Positions 43,418 to 51,793 of a DNA stretch of 52,136 bases are shown piece by piece; position 1 is the stretch's first letter, and every line of letters begins with the position of its first letter. Origin of the DNA: JBKEAR01 sp047972425. Its GTDB lineage: Bacteria > Pseudomonadota > Alphaproteobacteria > JBKEAR01. The notes beneath the pieces were generated by a model. It saw nothing but the letters and a program-made list of their open reading frames with translations. It was not told the origin of the DNA and made no database searches. The stretch spans positions 1-52,136 of the forward strand of contig JBKEAR010000014.1 in NCBI GenBank assembly GCA_047972425.1, read 5' to 3'. The translations under genes were made by a program, and so were the position numbers.

Positions 43418-43437
43418 TATATGATAATTATCATATA
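43418..43437. promoter_or_regulatory. 20-bp perfect palindrome between symporter and regulator
   Basis: TATATGATAA-TTATCATATA, containing TGAT-N4-ATCA, the core layout of Fnr-family sites (TTGAT-N4-ATCAA). It lies about 93 bases from the symporter start and 20 from the regulator start. The divergent Crp/Fnr-type protein is the likely ligand. Confidence 0.65.
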
Positions 43438-43456
43438 TAAAGTTGGATTTTTTATC

Positions 43457-44080
43457 ATGTATACTAATTTTTCGGCTTGGTTAATTCATAACTTTAAATA
43501 TAAACGTGTATATTTTCCAAAGGGTAAAAAGCTATTTGAGCCCAACCCGCAAGATGTAACAATTCACATTATAGATACTGGTATGGTAGCCTTATATAAT
43601 TATCAAAAAAATGGCAAAAAGACTTTACTTCGGATAAAAACAAAAAATGATTTATTGGGTTATCGCCATTTGTTTGAGGGCGATTACGGCAATTTACTTG
43701 CCATATCGCTAACCCCCACTTATTTGTTAGAGTTTGCTTTCCATAATCGTGATAGTTTTTTACGTGAAAATCAAAGTGCTTTTCAGTATTTATCGAAAAC
43801 ATTTATCAATGAGTTGAATTTAATTGAAAATCGCCTTGCCCAAAAAAATGCTTTTAACAGCAAGGTTTTAGTAGCCAAAACCCTTATAGAATTTTTTACG
43901 ATTAACCCGAAATATCATTGGAAGCACAGAGAAGTTGCCGAATATTGTGGCATAGAGATCGAAACCGTATTTCGGATATTGCAGCAATTTGTTACGCTTG
44001 GCTTAATAAAAGAAAAGAACCGCAAAATTGAGATTGAAAATATGGACAAGCTCAAAGCTTATATTGCCCCTTATTTTTAA
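43457..44080 (+). CDS. Crp/Fnr-family regulator
   Basis: About 207 aa from ATG 43457. An N-terminal cyclic-nucleotide-like beta-roll (IHIIDTGMVALYNYQKNGKKTLLRIKTKNDLLGYRHLFEGDYGNLLAISLTPT) and a C-terminal winged helix (HREVAEYCGIEIETVFRILQQFVTLGLI). It lacks the N-terminal cysteines of true Fnr, so it is not an Fe-S oxygen sensor of that kind. An in-frame ATG at 43421 lies in the palindrome and is unlikely. It probably controls the symporter-sulfatase-anSME genes. Confidence 0.85.
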   Translation: MYTNFSAWLIHNFKYKRVYFPKGKKLFEPNPQDVTIHIIDTGMVALYNYQKNGKKTLLRIKTKNDLLGYRHLFEGDYGNLLAISLTPTYLLEFAFHNRDSFLRENQSAFQYLSKTFINELNLIENRLAQKNAFNSKVLVAKTLIEFFTINPKYHWKHREVAEYCGIEIETVFRILQQFVTLGLIKEKNRKIEIENMDKLKAYIAPYF

Positions 44081-44082
44081 AA

Positions 44083-44114
44083 AAAGCCGCTAATGCAAAC
44101 ATATTAGCGACTTT
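44083..44114. terminator. Bidirectional terminator between regulator and leuA
   Basis: Stem AAAG-C-CGCTAAT / ATTAGCG-A-CTTT with an 8-base loop. Seven T follow on the minus strand (leuA), and a T-rich tail follows on the plus strand. Confidence 0.75.
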
Positions 44115-44136
44115 ATTTTAAAGATAAATAGTTTAT

Positions 44137-45675
44137 TTATACACCATGGGGCTGGGCTTTCTCTAAGCGGTTTAAAAGGCTGTTAACCGCATTAATATAG
44201 GCTTTAACCGATGATACCATTACATCGGTATCGGCCGCCTGCCCCATAGCTTGCGAGCCCCGATATTCCAAACGAACAGTGGCATAACCTAGAGCATCAG
44301 TTCCGCCCGTTACGGCATCAATTTGATACAAGTTCAAATGGGGCCGAATAGGGCAAAGCTGTTTAACACAGGTAAAGGCCGCATCAATCGGACCATCGCC
44401 TTGCGCCATTGCCGAATGGGGCACACCGTCAATCTCTAAAGTTACCGAGGCCTCTGCCGGGCTAAAGTTTGTACCACAATGAAAATCGACTGATACCAAT
44501 TTAATATGGTTAGAGGCCGCAGCCGCTTCGTCATCCACTAAAGCAATTAAATCATCATCGTAAATATCTTTTTTCTGATCCGCCAAAGCTTTAAAGCGTC
44601 TAAAGGCATCTTTAAGGGCGTTATCGCCAAGCTCATAACCTAACTCCTCTAAGCGTTTTCTAAAGGCATGGCTGCCCGAATGTTTGCCTAATACCAAATT
44701 GGTTTGGGCAATACCTACAGATTCAGGTGTCATAATTTCATAAGTTTCGGCATTTTTTAACATGCCATCTTGGTGAATACCGCTTTCGTGCGCAAAGGCG
44801 TTATCGCCCACAATCGCCTTATTTGGCTGCACCACAAAACCTGTGGCTTGGCTAACTAAACGGCTGACTTTCATAATTTTTGTGGTATCGATATTTGTTT
44901 TAAACGGTAATACATCTTTGCGGGTTTTAATAGCCATCACAATTTCTTCTAAGGCGGCATTACCTGCCCGCTCACCAAGACCGTTAATCGTACATTCCAC
45001 TTGGCGCGCACCGGCTTTAACTGCCGAAAGCGAGTTGGCAACAGCCAAGCCTAAATCGTTATGGCAATGTACCGAGATAATGGCTTTATCGATATTAGGT
45101 ACATTATTGCGCACATGTATAATCATTGCCGCATATTCTTCGGGTGTTGTGTAGCCCACAGTATCGGGTAAGTTAATGGTGGTTGCACCGGCTTTAATGG
45201 CGGTTTCTACCGCTTGGCATAAAAAATCATATTCGGTGCGGGCACTATCTTCGGCCGACCATTCAACATCATCGGTAAATTGGCGGGCAAAACCAACACT
45301 TTCCTTAATTTTTTCGATAACTTGCTCTTTTTCCATATTTAATTTGAATTTACGGTGCAAAGGCGAGGTGGCTATAAATGTATGTATGCGTTTGCGCTCA
45401 GCGGGGGCAATAGCCTCGGCACAGCGCTCAATATCCCCTTTTAATCCGCGGGAAAGCCCTGCAATGGTAGAATTTTTAACAGTTTTTGCAATTTCATGCA
45501 CCGCTTCAAAATCACCCACCGATGCAATCGGAAAGCCCGCTTCTATCACATCCACACCCAATTGCTCTAAGGCTTTGGCAATACGAATTTTCTCGTCAAA
45601 AGTCATTGAAGCACCCGGCGACTGCTCTCCATCACGTAATGTGGTATCAAAGATAATAATATTTTCTTGAGACAT
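44137..45675 (-). CDS. leuA: 2-isopropylmalate synthase
   Basis: 512 aa. First enzyme of leucine synthesis. It has the catalytic block DTTLRDGEQSPGASM, metal ligands in SVHCHNDLGLAVANS, and GERAGNAALEE. The C-terminal allosteric domain (about 385-512) carries leucine feedback inhibition. AGAGG lies upstream of the ATG. A leader of about 250 bases with a leucine-rich peptide precedes it. Confidence 0.96.
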   Translation of the reverse strand: MSQENIIIFDTTLRDGEQSPGASMTFDEKIRIAKALEQLGVDVIEAGFPIASVGDFEAVHEIAKTVKNSTIAGLSRGLKGDIERCAEAIAPAERKRIHTFIATSPLHRKFKLNMEKEQVIEKIKESVGFARQFTDDVEWSAEDSARTEYDFLCQAVETAIKAGATTINLPDTVGYTTPEEYAAMIIHVRNNVPNIDKAIISVHCHNDLGLAVANSLSAVKAGARQVECTINGLGERAGNAALEEIVMAIKTRKDVLPFKTNIDTTKIMKVSRLVSQATGFVVQPNKAIVGDNAFAHESGIHQDGMLKNAETYEIMTPESVGIAQTNLVLGKHSGSHAFRKRLEELGYELGDNALKDAFRRFKALADQKKDIYDDDLIALVDDEAAAASNHIKLVSVDFHCGTNFSPAEASVTLEIDGVPHSAMAQGDGPIDAAFTCVKQLCPIRPHLNLYQIDAVTGGTDALGYATVRLEYRGSQAMGQAADTDVMVSSVKAYINAVNSLLNRLEKAQPHGV

Positions 45676-45752
45676 GGTTCATCCTCTTTAATTTTAATTT
45701 ATATAAATAATTTGGAAAATAAGTGGGCTCGTAAAAAAGAGCTACAATCCCC

Positions 45753-45800
45753 CTGAACGCTTGGCTAAATAATATAGCCCAAGATGTTAAAAGCGCTCAG
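45753..45800 (-). promoter_or_regulatory. Stem-loop overlapping the leader-peptide stop
   Basis: On the minus strand CTGAGCG (45800-45794, which includes the TGA of the leader peptide) pairs with CGTTCAG (45759-45753) with one wobble. Inside, CTTGGGCTA pairs with TAGCCAAG with one bulge. A ribosome stalled at the Leu codons or released at the stop would alter this fold. A further GCTC-N8-GAGC hairpin enclosing T6 follows at 45742-45727. Confidence 0.6.
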
Positions 45801-45898
45801 AGGCTTTTAAGTCGTAGGAGAGAGAGAAGCAGGCCAAAGATATTCCCTAATTTAGGAAATTGAATATTGTATATTGCGATAATAACATTATTCGGCAT
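45797..45898 (-). CDS. leuL: Leucine-rich leader peptide of leuA
   Basis: 33-codon frame whose end reads GLLLSLLRLKSL, seven Leu in the last eleven codons. The Leu codons there are all CTN (CTG, CTT, CTC, CTC, CTA, CTT, CTC), unlike the TTA/TTG-heavy genes around it. The first half has Val-Ile-Ile-Ala-Ile, so the other branched amino acids may count too. It starts 31 bases after the predicted transcript start and stops inside a stem-loop. This is the classical layout of leu-operon attenuation. Confidence 0.85.
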   Translation of the reverse strand: MPNNVIIAIYNIQFPKLGNIFGLLLSLLRLKSL

Positions 45899-45936
45899 TG
45901 GGTCTCTACTTGTTATTTGAAATTAAGCTGATATAC

Positions 45937-45965
45937 AAGGTAAAGGAGCATACCGATATTGTCAA
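45937..45965 (-). promoter_or_regulatory. leuA operon promoter
   Basis: Minus strand consensus -35 TTGACA (45965-45960), a 17-base spacer and -10 TACCTT (45942-45937). It lies directly behind the lipoprotein gene. Confidence 0.75.
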
Positions 45966-45974
45966 GCATTTATA

Positions 45975-46256
45975 TTAGCTGCAAGTAAAGCGTGCCTCGT
46001 ATTTTGTACGATAGCGCCATCCCCCTAAAAATCCTGAGTTTCGTTCCGATTCATTAACCTCGGTTAATCGGATATTATGGGGCTTTTTATTTTTGCCCAC
46101 ATTATGGCAACGAATTGCAGCACCATTATAACAAGCATTTTTTGTTGTGCAATTATAAGCGTAATAATAATGGGGTTGGGGTTTCGAGCTATCGTAAGTG
46201 CTGCAACCTGTAGCTACAAGCAACATCACAATACTTAAAAAAGAAAATATACGCAT
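45975..46256 (-). CDS. Small lipoprotein of unknown function
   Basis: 93 aa. The signal MRIFSFLSIVMLLVATGC ends in a lipobox (LVATGC, Cys18). The mature part has four further cysteines (YNCTTKNAC, IRCHN and a terminal TCS), suggesting disulfides in the periplasm or outer membrane. GGAGG is 6 bases from ATG 46256; the TTG/ATG codons upstream are less well placed. No family recognised. Confidence 0.72.
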   Translation of the reverse strand: MRIFSFLSIVMLLVATGCSTYDSSKPQPHYYYAYNCTTKNACYNGAAIRCHNVGKNKKPHNIRLTEVNESERNSGFLGGWRYRTKYEARFTCS

Positions 46257-46289
46257 CATCAACCTCCACTAGTTGAATTTGGACATATA

Positions 46290-46318
46290 ATTTTAGCATA
46301 TTATAGTCAATATGCAAA
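46290..46318 (-). promoter_or_regulatory. Promoter with internal dyad before the lipoprotein gene
   Basis: Minus strand -35 TTTGCA (46318-46313), a 17-base spacer and -10 TAAAAT (46295-46290). The spacer region holds the perfect dyad GCATATT-N6-AATATGC (46296-46315), a position typical of repressor or MerR-like sites. Confidence 0.5.
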
Positions 46319-46325
46319 GAACGGA

Positions 46326-46940
46326 CTAAATATTAAAAGCCAGCTTTATACCGGCAATCACCATGCCCACGCCAATCACACTAATAACCAGCCCCATAAT
46401 TTTACCAATCACCAGTATAATATTTTTACCCAAAAACTTTTTAATCCGCGATGCCGAAATAAAGGTTAAATAGGTAATAAAACAAAGAAGCGCAAACATT
46501 ACCAGCAATATAATCACATGCACATAACTACGATGAGTCACCTCGCTCATCGCCGTTACAATCGTACCCGGGCCGGCCAACATGGGAATAGCAAGGGGCG
46601 ATACCGCCACGCCATCATCAATGGGGGCGGGTTGGGTGTGGGTGGGGTTGGTTTTGGATTGTAGCATCTCGAAACCGATATAAAAGAGTAATAACCCACC
46701 GGCAATTTTAAAGGCGGGAATCGTTAAACCAAAGAGTTTAAAAATCGCATTACCGCCAATCACACAAGCGGCAATAATAAAAAATGCTGTGATACAGGCT
46801 TTACGGGCAATTTCCCTTTGGGTTTTATCGTCCTGATCCCCCACCAAGCTCATAAATACTGGCATATTGGCAATGGGGTTCATAATAGCAAAAAGAGCCG
46901 TAAATACGGTGATACCATAGGCAATATACGAACTTGTCAT
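46326..46940 (-). CDS. MarC-family membrane protein
   Basis: 204 aa with six hydrophobic segments. It has the MarC patterns FTALFAIMNPIANMPVF and SPLAIPMLAGPGTI(V). The role of the family remains unclear despite its early link to multiple antibiotic resistance. It is divergent from the nrdHIEF riboswitch region. Confidence 0.92.
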   Translation of the reverse strand: MTSSYIAYGITVFTALFAIMNPIANMPVFMSLVGDQDDKTQREIARKACITAFFIIAACVIGGNAIFKLFGLTIPAFKIAGGLLLFYIGFEMLQSKTNPTHTQPAPIDDGVAVSPLAIPMLAGPGTIVTAMSEVTHRSYVHVIILLVMFALLCFITYLTFISASRIKKFLGKNIILVIGKIMGLVISVIGVGMVIAGIKLAFNI

Positions 46941-47054
46941 TTTTTAATCCTTATCCCTCTTACCCTCTTTATAAGCATAAAAAAAAATTTTTCAATAACA
47001 AAAGGAAAACCGCCAATTTGAAACTTACTTTAAAAAAACAACATGAAAAATACC

Positions 47055-47083
47055 TTGACCCATAAAAATAATCTCATTATCGT
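47055..47083 (+). promoter_or_regulatory. nrdHIEF promoter
   Basis: -35 TTGACC (47055-47060), a 17-base spacer and -10 TATCGT (47078-47083), placing the transcript start just before the riboswitch. Confidence 0.5.
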
Positions 47084-47090
47084 AAAAATG

Positions 47091-47300
47091 TTCACGGTGC
47101 ATAAAAAATGCTTAAAAAGGGAATTTGGTGCTGTATAAAAAGACAAACAGGTCTGTTTATAGAAAATCCAAAGCTGTCCCCGCAACTGTAAAGAACGAAT
47201 GTAATATTTTATACCACTGATTGTGAGCAACATCGGGAAGGTGATATTACTGATACGTTTTTAAGCCAGGAGACCTGCCAGAACAACCGGATCGAACGGG
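47091..47300 (+). ncRNA. Cobalamin riboswitch
   Basis: The conserved blocks of the B12 aptamer appear in order: AGGGAAT-TTGGTG (47118-47130), ATCCAAAGCTGTCCCCGCAACTGTAA (B12 box, 47166-47191), CCACTG ... GGGAAGGTG (47214-47243) and AAGCCAGGAGACCTGCC (47263-47279). It precedes the class Ib ribonucleotide reductase operon, so ample cobalamin should shut nrdHIEF off. Exact ends are approximate. Confidence 0.93.
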
Positions 47301-47402
47301 GTGTTTCGACGATGGAGAATATGTTGCTCTGGCTTTTGTTATCTTTAACTTTACCTACAGATACCAACCAACCAAACATCATCTTCTTTTTTCTGCCCGC
47401 CC

Positions 47403-47429
47403 CCGTTTTTATTAATATAAATAAAACGG
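47403..47429 (+). promoter_or_regulatory. Hairpin at the nrdH ribosome-binding site
   Basis: CCGTTTTTATT (47403-47413) pairs with AATAAAACGG (47420-47429) with one bulged base. Its 3' arm covers the first bases of the Shine-Dalgarno GGAG (47428-47431) of nrdH, so it may act as the translational part of the riboswitch response. Confidence 0.45.
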
Positions 47430-47439
47430 AGAATAAATA

Positions 47440-47685
47440 ATGAAACTATTACTTTTGGCCAAAGAAAATTGTGCCCCTTGCAAAAATTTAGCTCAATGGC
47501 TGGATAACGAGGCTATTGCTTATGATAAAGTGGATGTCTTTGATCGCCCCGAACTTGCTGGGCAATATAAAATACGCTCAGTCCCTACCCTGTTAATGCT
47601 CGGCGAAAATAACGATATTGCTTACCGTAGCCATGGTTTTAATTTAGGCGAGCTTAACGAGCTTAAATTGCGCCTTTCGGCATAA
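47440..47685 (+). CDS. nrdH: Glutaredoxin-like NrdH redoxin
   Basis: 81 aa with the redox motif CAPC (residues 11-14) in LAKENCAPCKNL and the cis-Pro block SVPTLLML. It supplies electrons to NrdEF. GGAG lies 8 bases before the ATG, and nrdI follows after 14 bases. Confidence 0.9.
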   Translation: MKLLLLAKENCAPCKNLAQWLDNEAIAYDKVDVFDRPELAGQYKIRSVPTLLMLGENNDIAYRSHGFNLGELNELKLRLSA

Positions 47686-47699
47686 AAAAGGGCAACCCC

Positions 47700-48071
47700 A
47701 TGACTTTAATTATATATGAAAGCCGCACTGGGCAGGTGGAGCGCTTTGTTGAGCGCCTTAAACTGCTCACCGATTGGCATTTTGTTAAACTTTCGCCCGA
47801 TTGCACCCCCAATGAGCCTTATCATTTGCTTACTTATACCGATGGCTTTGGCGAAACCCCCAAAATGACCGCCGATTTTTTAAAAAGCCATGGGCAAAAA
47901 TTACTCTCGGTCGGGTCATCTGGTAATAAAAATTGGGGCGAATATCAATTTGCCAAAGCGGCGGATAATATTGCCGAGAATTATCAGGTACCGCAATCAT
48001 TAAAATTTGAGCTTTCGGGCAATAAGCAATATGCACAAAACTTTATTCAATTTGTTCAAAACTTTCAGTAA
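47700..48071 (+). CDS. nrdI: Flavodoxin-like NrdI
   Basis: 123 aa. Small flavoprotein that delivers an oxidant to build the Mn(III)2-tyrosyl radical in NrdF. It has the FMN phosphate loop YESRTGQVERFV, the loop YTDGFGETP and the SVGSSGNKNWGEYQFAKAADNIAENY block. Its place between nrdH and nrdE is diagnostic of class Ib. Confidence 0.92.
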   Translation: MTLIIYESRTGQVERFVERLKLLTDWHFVKLSPDCTPNEPYHLLTYTDGFGETPKMTADFLKSHGQKLLSVGSSGNKNWGEYQFAKAADNIAENYQVPQSLKFELSGNKQYAQNFIQFVQNFQ

Positions 48072-48082
48072 CAGGCCATAAA

Positions 48083-50173
48083 ATGCAACATCAACCTTGG
48101 ATTCAACTTAACAATCAAATCACCCAAACTAAAGAAGACGGTAGCTTAAATATCGAGAAAGATAAGCTTGCTGTTCATACATACTTTCGGGAATATGTAA
48201 ATAAAAAAACTGTATTTTTTCATAGCTTAAAAGAGAAAATCGATTATCTGATTGACCATGATTATTATATAAATTTATACGATATGTATAATTTTGAGAC
48301 TATAAAATCGGTCTTTAAACATGTTTACGATAAAAAATTCCGTTTTGGCTCTTATATGAGTGCCTATAAATTCTATAATGATTATGCCCTTAAATCCGAT
48401 GATGGTGAAAGTATTTTAGAGCGTTATGAAGATCGCATTGCTGTATGTGCCTTATTCTTAGCCCAAGGTAATGCCAAAAAAGCCTTCGCTTTTTCTGAAA
48501 CCATGATTAATCAGGAATATCAGCCGGCCACACCCACTTTTTTAAATGCAGGCCGAAAGCGCGCGGGTGAGTTTGTCTCTTGCTTTTTAGATGAGATTGA
48601 TGATTCCCTTAAAGCAATATCACGTGCCCAAGAAACTGCGGCCTATTTATCCTCAATTGGTGGGGGCGTTGCCTTTAATATCTCTAAATTGCGCGCACGT
48701 GGCGAGCCAATTAAAGGTATTGATAATCGCTCTAGCGGTGTTTTGCCTGTAATGAAAATGTTTGAAAACGTATTTTCTTATGCCAATCAGCTTGGCCAAC
48801 GCCCCGGTGCAGGTGCAGCATATTTAAACATCTTCCATTGGGATATCGGCGAATTTTTAGATTCTAAAAAAGTAAATGCCGATGAAACAATCCGCATTAA
48901 ATCCCTCTCCTTAGGTGTAATTATCCCTTCTCATTTTATGGCGTTATGTGCAGCCAATAAGCCTGTTTATATCTTTTCCCCTTATACCGTATTTAAAGAA
49001 TATAATATCCCCTTAGATGAAATGAATATGAATGAATGGTATGAAAAATTATTAGAAAATCCCAAAGTAAAAAAACGTAAAATTAACGGCCGCCATTTGC
49101 TCATAAAAATTGCGCAAACCCAAAAAGAAAGCGGTTATCCCTATATTATGTTTGTGGATAATGCCAATAAACAACATGCGCTGAATGCTTTGGGTCGGGT
49201 AAAGTTCTCTAACCTTTGTACCGAAATTATGCAACTTTCGGAAGTGAGTACCATTCAATATGGCAAAGCGAAAGAAATCCGCCGCGGGATATCGTGTAAT
49301 CTGGGTTCGCTCAATATTGCTACAGTTATGGAAAATAAGAGCATAAAAGAGGCCGTTTTTGCCGCCACCGATATGCTCACCACGGTAAGCGATATTACCA
49401 ATTTAGAACATGCACCATCGATTAAAAAAGCCAATAACGAGCTTCATTCTATTGGCTTGGGCGCAATGAACCTTCATGGATTTCTGGCTAAAAACTTTAT
49501 TTTATACGAAAGCGAAGAAGCCCGCGATTTTTGTAATATCTTTTTTATGATGATGAATTACTATTCTATCCAACGGTCTAATCAGATTGCAAAGGAAGAA
49601 GGGCAAAAATTTGTGGGTTTTGAGCAATCGGACTACGCTACAGGTCAATATTTTGTGCCTTATACTCAAAAGGATATCACCCCTCTTTATGCCAAAGTGG
49701 CAGAGCTATTTAAGGACTTACATATCCCCACAGCAGCTGATTGGCAAAAGCTTGCCGATGATGTTAAACAAGATGGGCTTTACCATGCTTATCGGTTAGC
49801 AATCGCGCCGAATCAGTCGACATCTTATGTCATGAATGCTACGGCATCGGTCATGCCCATAACCTCGGTGATTGAAACCCGCGAATACGGCAATAGCCAA
49901 ACCTATTACCCCATGCCCTATTTAAATGATGATAACTTTTTTTATTATAAATCGGCCTATGATATGAACCAGATGAAAATATTAAAGCTTATCTCGGTTA
50001 TCCAACAACATATCGACCAAGGGATATCGACCATTTTACATATTAACGGCACCGATGATACAAGGCAGATTGCCAAATATTTTATTGCCGCCCATAAGCT
50101 GGGGTTAAAATCTCTTTATTATACCCGTACCCGCAAAAGCCAAATAGATGAATGCATCAGCTGTGCTGCTTAA
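48083..50173 (+). CDS. nrdE: Class Ib ribonucleotide reductase alpha subunit
   Basis: 696 aa, short as in NrdE because the N-terminal ATP cone is lacking. The active-site cysteines lie in FVSCFLDEI, the segment SNLCTEIM and SCNLGSLNIA. The radical-transfer Tyr pair is near the C terminus (KSLYYTRTRKS) and the tail redox pair is CISC. It reduces ribonucleoside diphosphates, receiving the radical from NrdF. Confidence 0.96.
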   Translation: MQHQPWIQLNNQITQTKEDGSLNIEKDKLAVHTYFREYVNKKTVFFHSLKEKIDYLIDHDYYINLYDMYNFETIKSVFKHVYDKKFRFGSYMSAYKFYNDYALKSDDGESILERYEDRIAVCALFLAQGNAKKAFAFSETMINQEYQPATPTFLNAGRKRAGEFVSCFLDEIDDSLKAISRAQETAAYLSSIGGGVAFNISKLRARGEPIKGIDNRSSGVLPVMKMFENVFSYANQLGQRPGAGAAYLNIFHWDIGEFLDSKKVNADETIRIKSLSLGVIIPSHFMALCAANKPVYIFSPYTVFKEYNIPLDEMNMNEWYEKLLENPKVKKRKINGRHLLIKIAQTQKESGYPYIMFVDNANKQHALNALGRVKFSNLCTEIMQLSEVSTIQYGKAKEIRRGISCNLGSLNIATVMENKSIKEAVFAATDMLTTVSDITNLEHAPSIKKANNELHSIGLGAMNLHGFLAKNFILYESEEARDFCNIFFMMMNYYSIQRSNQIAKEEGQKFVGFEQSDYATGQYFVPYTQKDITPLYAKVAELFKDLHIPTAADWQKLADDVKQDGLYHAYRLAIAPNQSTSYVMNATASVMPITSVIETREYGNSQTYYPMPYLNDDNFFYYKSAYDMNQMKILKLISVIQQHIDQGISTILHINGTDDTRQIAKYFIAAHKLGLKSLYYTRTRKSQIDECISCAA

Positions 50174-50187
50174 AGGATAGAAGAATA

Positions 50188-51180
50188 ATGACACAAAAAA
50201 TATTTTCTGCCGTAAATTGGAACACCCCCGAAAACAATTATGTAATGGCTTTTTGGGAGCAAAATCTTAAACAATTTTGGATTGATACCGAATATATCCC
50301 CTCAAATGATATTCAGTCCTACAAAGATTTATCCGATGAAATGCGCGAAGCCTATAATTATATTTTGGGTGGGCTAACATTGCTTGATACATTACAAAGT
50401 ACCACCGGCATGCCCAAAGTGATTGACCATGTGGATTGTTTGCAAAATAAATCGGTACTTTCTTTTATGTGTATGATGGAGGCTATTCATGCCAAGTCAT
50501 ATTCCACCATTTTCACCACCGTAGCCACAGTCGATGAAATTAATGATGTATTCGATTGGGTACAACAAAACCCGCAATTACAATATAAAGCTAAGGTAAT
50601 AGATGGTTATTACCGTGCGCTTGATAAAGATGATGTGCACGATTACGATGTTTATATGGCCATGGTGGCATCGATATTTTTAGAGAGTTTTTTATTTTAT
50701 AGCGGTTTCTTTTTACCCCTTTATTTGGCCGGCCATGGCCAAATGGTGGCCAGTGGCGATATTATTAAAAAAATTCTACAAGATGAATCTATTCATGGTG
50801 TTTTTGTTGGCCTATTAGCCCAAGAGCAATTTGCCCAATTACCCTCGGATTTACAAAAGCAAGCCGATATCGAGGTTTTAAATTTGTTAGAAGATTTAAT
50901 GGCCAATGAGTTAGAATATACCCAACAAATATATTCGGCCATTAATTTAACGGCTGAGGTTAAAGAATATTTAAAATATAACGCCAATAAGGCATTACAA
51001 AATTTAGGGCGCAAAGAAATTTACGATAATGTAGAGATTAACCCCATTGTATTTAATGGGCTTTCAACTGAAACCACTCAACATGACTTCTTCTCTAAAA
51101 AATCGACCAATTACGAAATGTCGATTACCGCCACCCATTTACAAGATGAAGATTTTGAGATTAATATTGATGAAATTTAA
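50188..51180 (+). CDS. nrdF: Class Ib ribonucleotide reductase beta subunit
   Basis: 330 aa ferritin-like protein. The ligands are visible: Asp in LTLLDTLQ, Glu-x-x-His and the radical Tyr in MEAIHAKSYSTIF, Glu in IFLESFLF and the Glu-x-x-His pair in LQDESIHGVF. It starts at ATG 50188, 14 bases after the nrdE stop; an in-frame ATG at 50152 lies within nrdE. Metal is Mn or Fe; the NrdI partner favours Mn. Confidence 0.96.
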   Translation: MTQKIFSAVNWNTPENNYVMAFWEQNLKQFWIDTEYIPSNDIQSYKDLSDEMREAYNYILGGLTLLDTLQSTTGMPKVIDHVDCLQNKSVLSFMCMMEAIHAKSYSTIFTTVATVDEINDVFDWVQQNPQLQYKAKVIDGYYRALDKDDVHDYDVYMAMVASIFLESFLFYSGFFLPLYLAGHGQMVASGDIIKKILQDESIHGVFVGLLAQEQFAQLPSDLQKQADIEVLNLLEDLMANELEYTQQIYSAINLTAEVKEYLKYNANKALQNLGRKEIYDNVEINPIVFNGLSTETTQHDFFSKKSTNYEMSITATHLQDEDFEINIDEI

Positions 51181-51181
51181 A

Positions 51182-51205
51182 AAAGAGAGGCAAAAGCCTC
51201 TCTTT
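51182..51205. terminator. Bidirectional terminator between nrdF and cueP
   Basis: Perfect 10-base arms AAAGAGAGGC / GCCTCTCTTT with an AAAA loop. On the minus strand six T follow, so it ends cueP well. On the plus strand the T-run is interrupted by CCA. Confidence 0.8.
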
Positions 51206-51209
51206 CCAT

Positions 51210-51743
51210 TTATTTTTTAAGCTGCATGGTTGTAATGCAAGTTAAATCATTTTTACCCGTGGGTATTATCTGGCTCGCTTTTTTATCTTTATAATCAAAC
51301 TCAATCAAAAATTCTTTATCTTTGGGCAACCATAAATCAACAAAGCCATCTTTTTGTACTTCTATTTGCTCATCTTTAATAACCACACCGGTTTTCTGAT
51401 CGGTTATTTTGAGCTGTATCTTTTTACCCATCATCTCACCCGTGCAGCCTGTTGGCACATGATAAGAGCAATCATGGGTTTTATTTTCATAAGGGGCAAT
51501 GGATACAAAAAATTCATCTTGTAACGGAATAACCACCTGTTGATTATCTTTAAATGTGGCCTCGATACCATTGGGGGTAACCGCAACCATGGCATAGTTT
51601 TTCCCACGCCATTCGTGGGCTTGCTCTATAGCCTCTTTGGGTGAAAGCTTAGCAAAATCTTTGGCCGAAATTTCGGCAGCATTCGCAAATACAGAAGATG
51701 CAGAAATCAATAAAGCTGCACCCATTAATTGGATTTTTTTCAT
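51210..51743 (-). CDS. cueP: CueP-like periplasmic copper-binding protein
   Basis: 177 aa. A signal peptide (MKKIQLMGAALLISASSVFANA) leads to the CueP core: FFVSIAPYENKTHDC, TGCTGEMMGKK, GFVDLWLPKDKEF and the end TCITTMQL. The cysteines (HDC, GC and TC) are those that bind copper in Salmonella CueP, which stores periplasmic copper and supplies SodC. AAGGAG is well placed. With copA it gives the cell export plus periplasmic buffering. Confidence 0.88.
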   Translation of the reverse strand: MKKIQLMGAALLISASSVFANAAEISAKDFAKLSPKEAIEQAHEWRGKNYAMVAVTPNGIEATFKDNQQVVIPLQDEFFVSIAPYENKTHDCSYHVPTGCTGEMMGKKIQLKITDQKTGVVIKDEQIEVQKDGFVDLWLPKDKEFLIEFDYKDKKASQIIPTGKNDLTCITTMQLKK

Positions 51744-51793
51744 TTTTAAACTCCTTAAATTTTAAATAACAATATGAATAAAAAATAAAAAGT

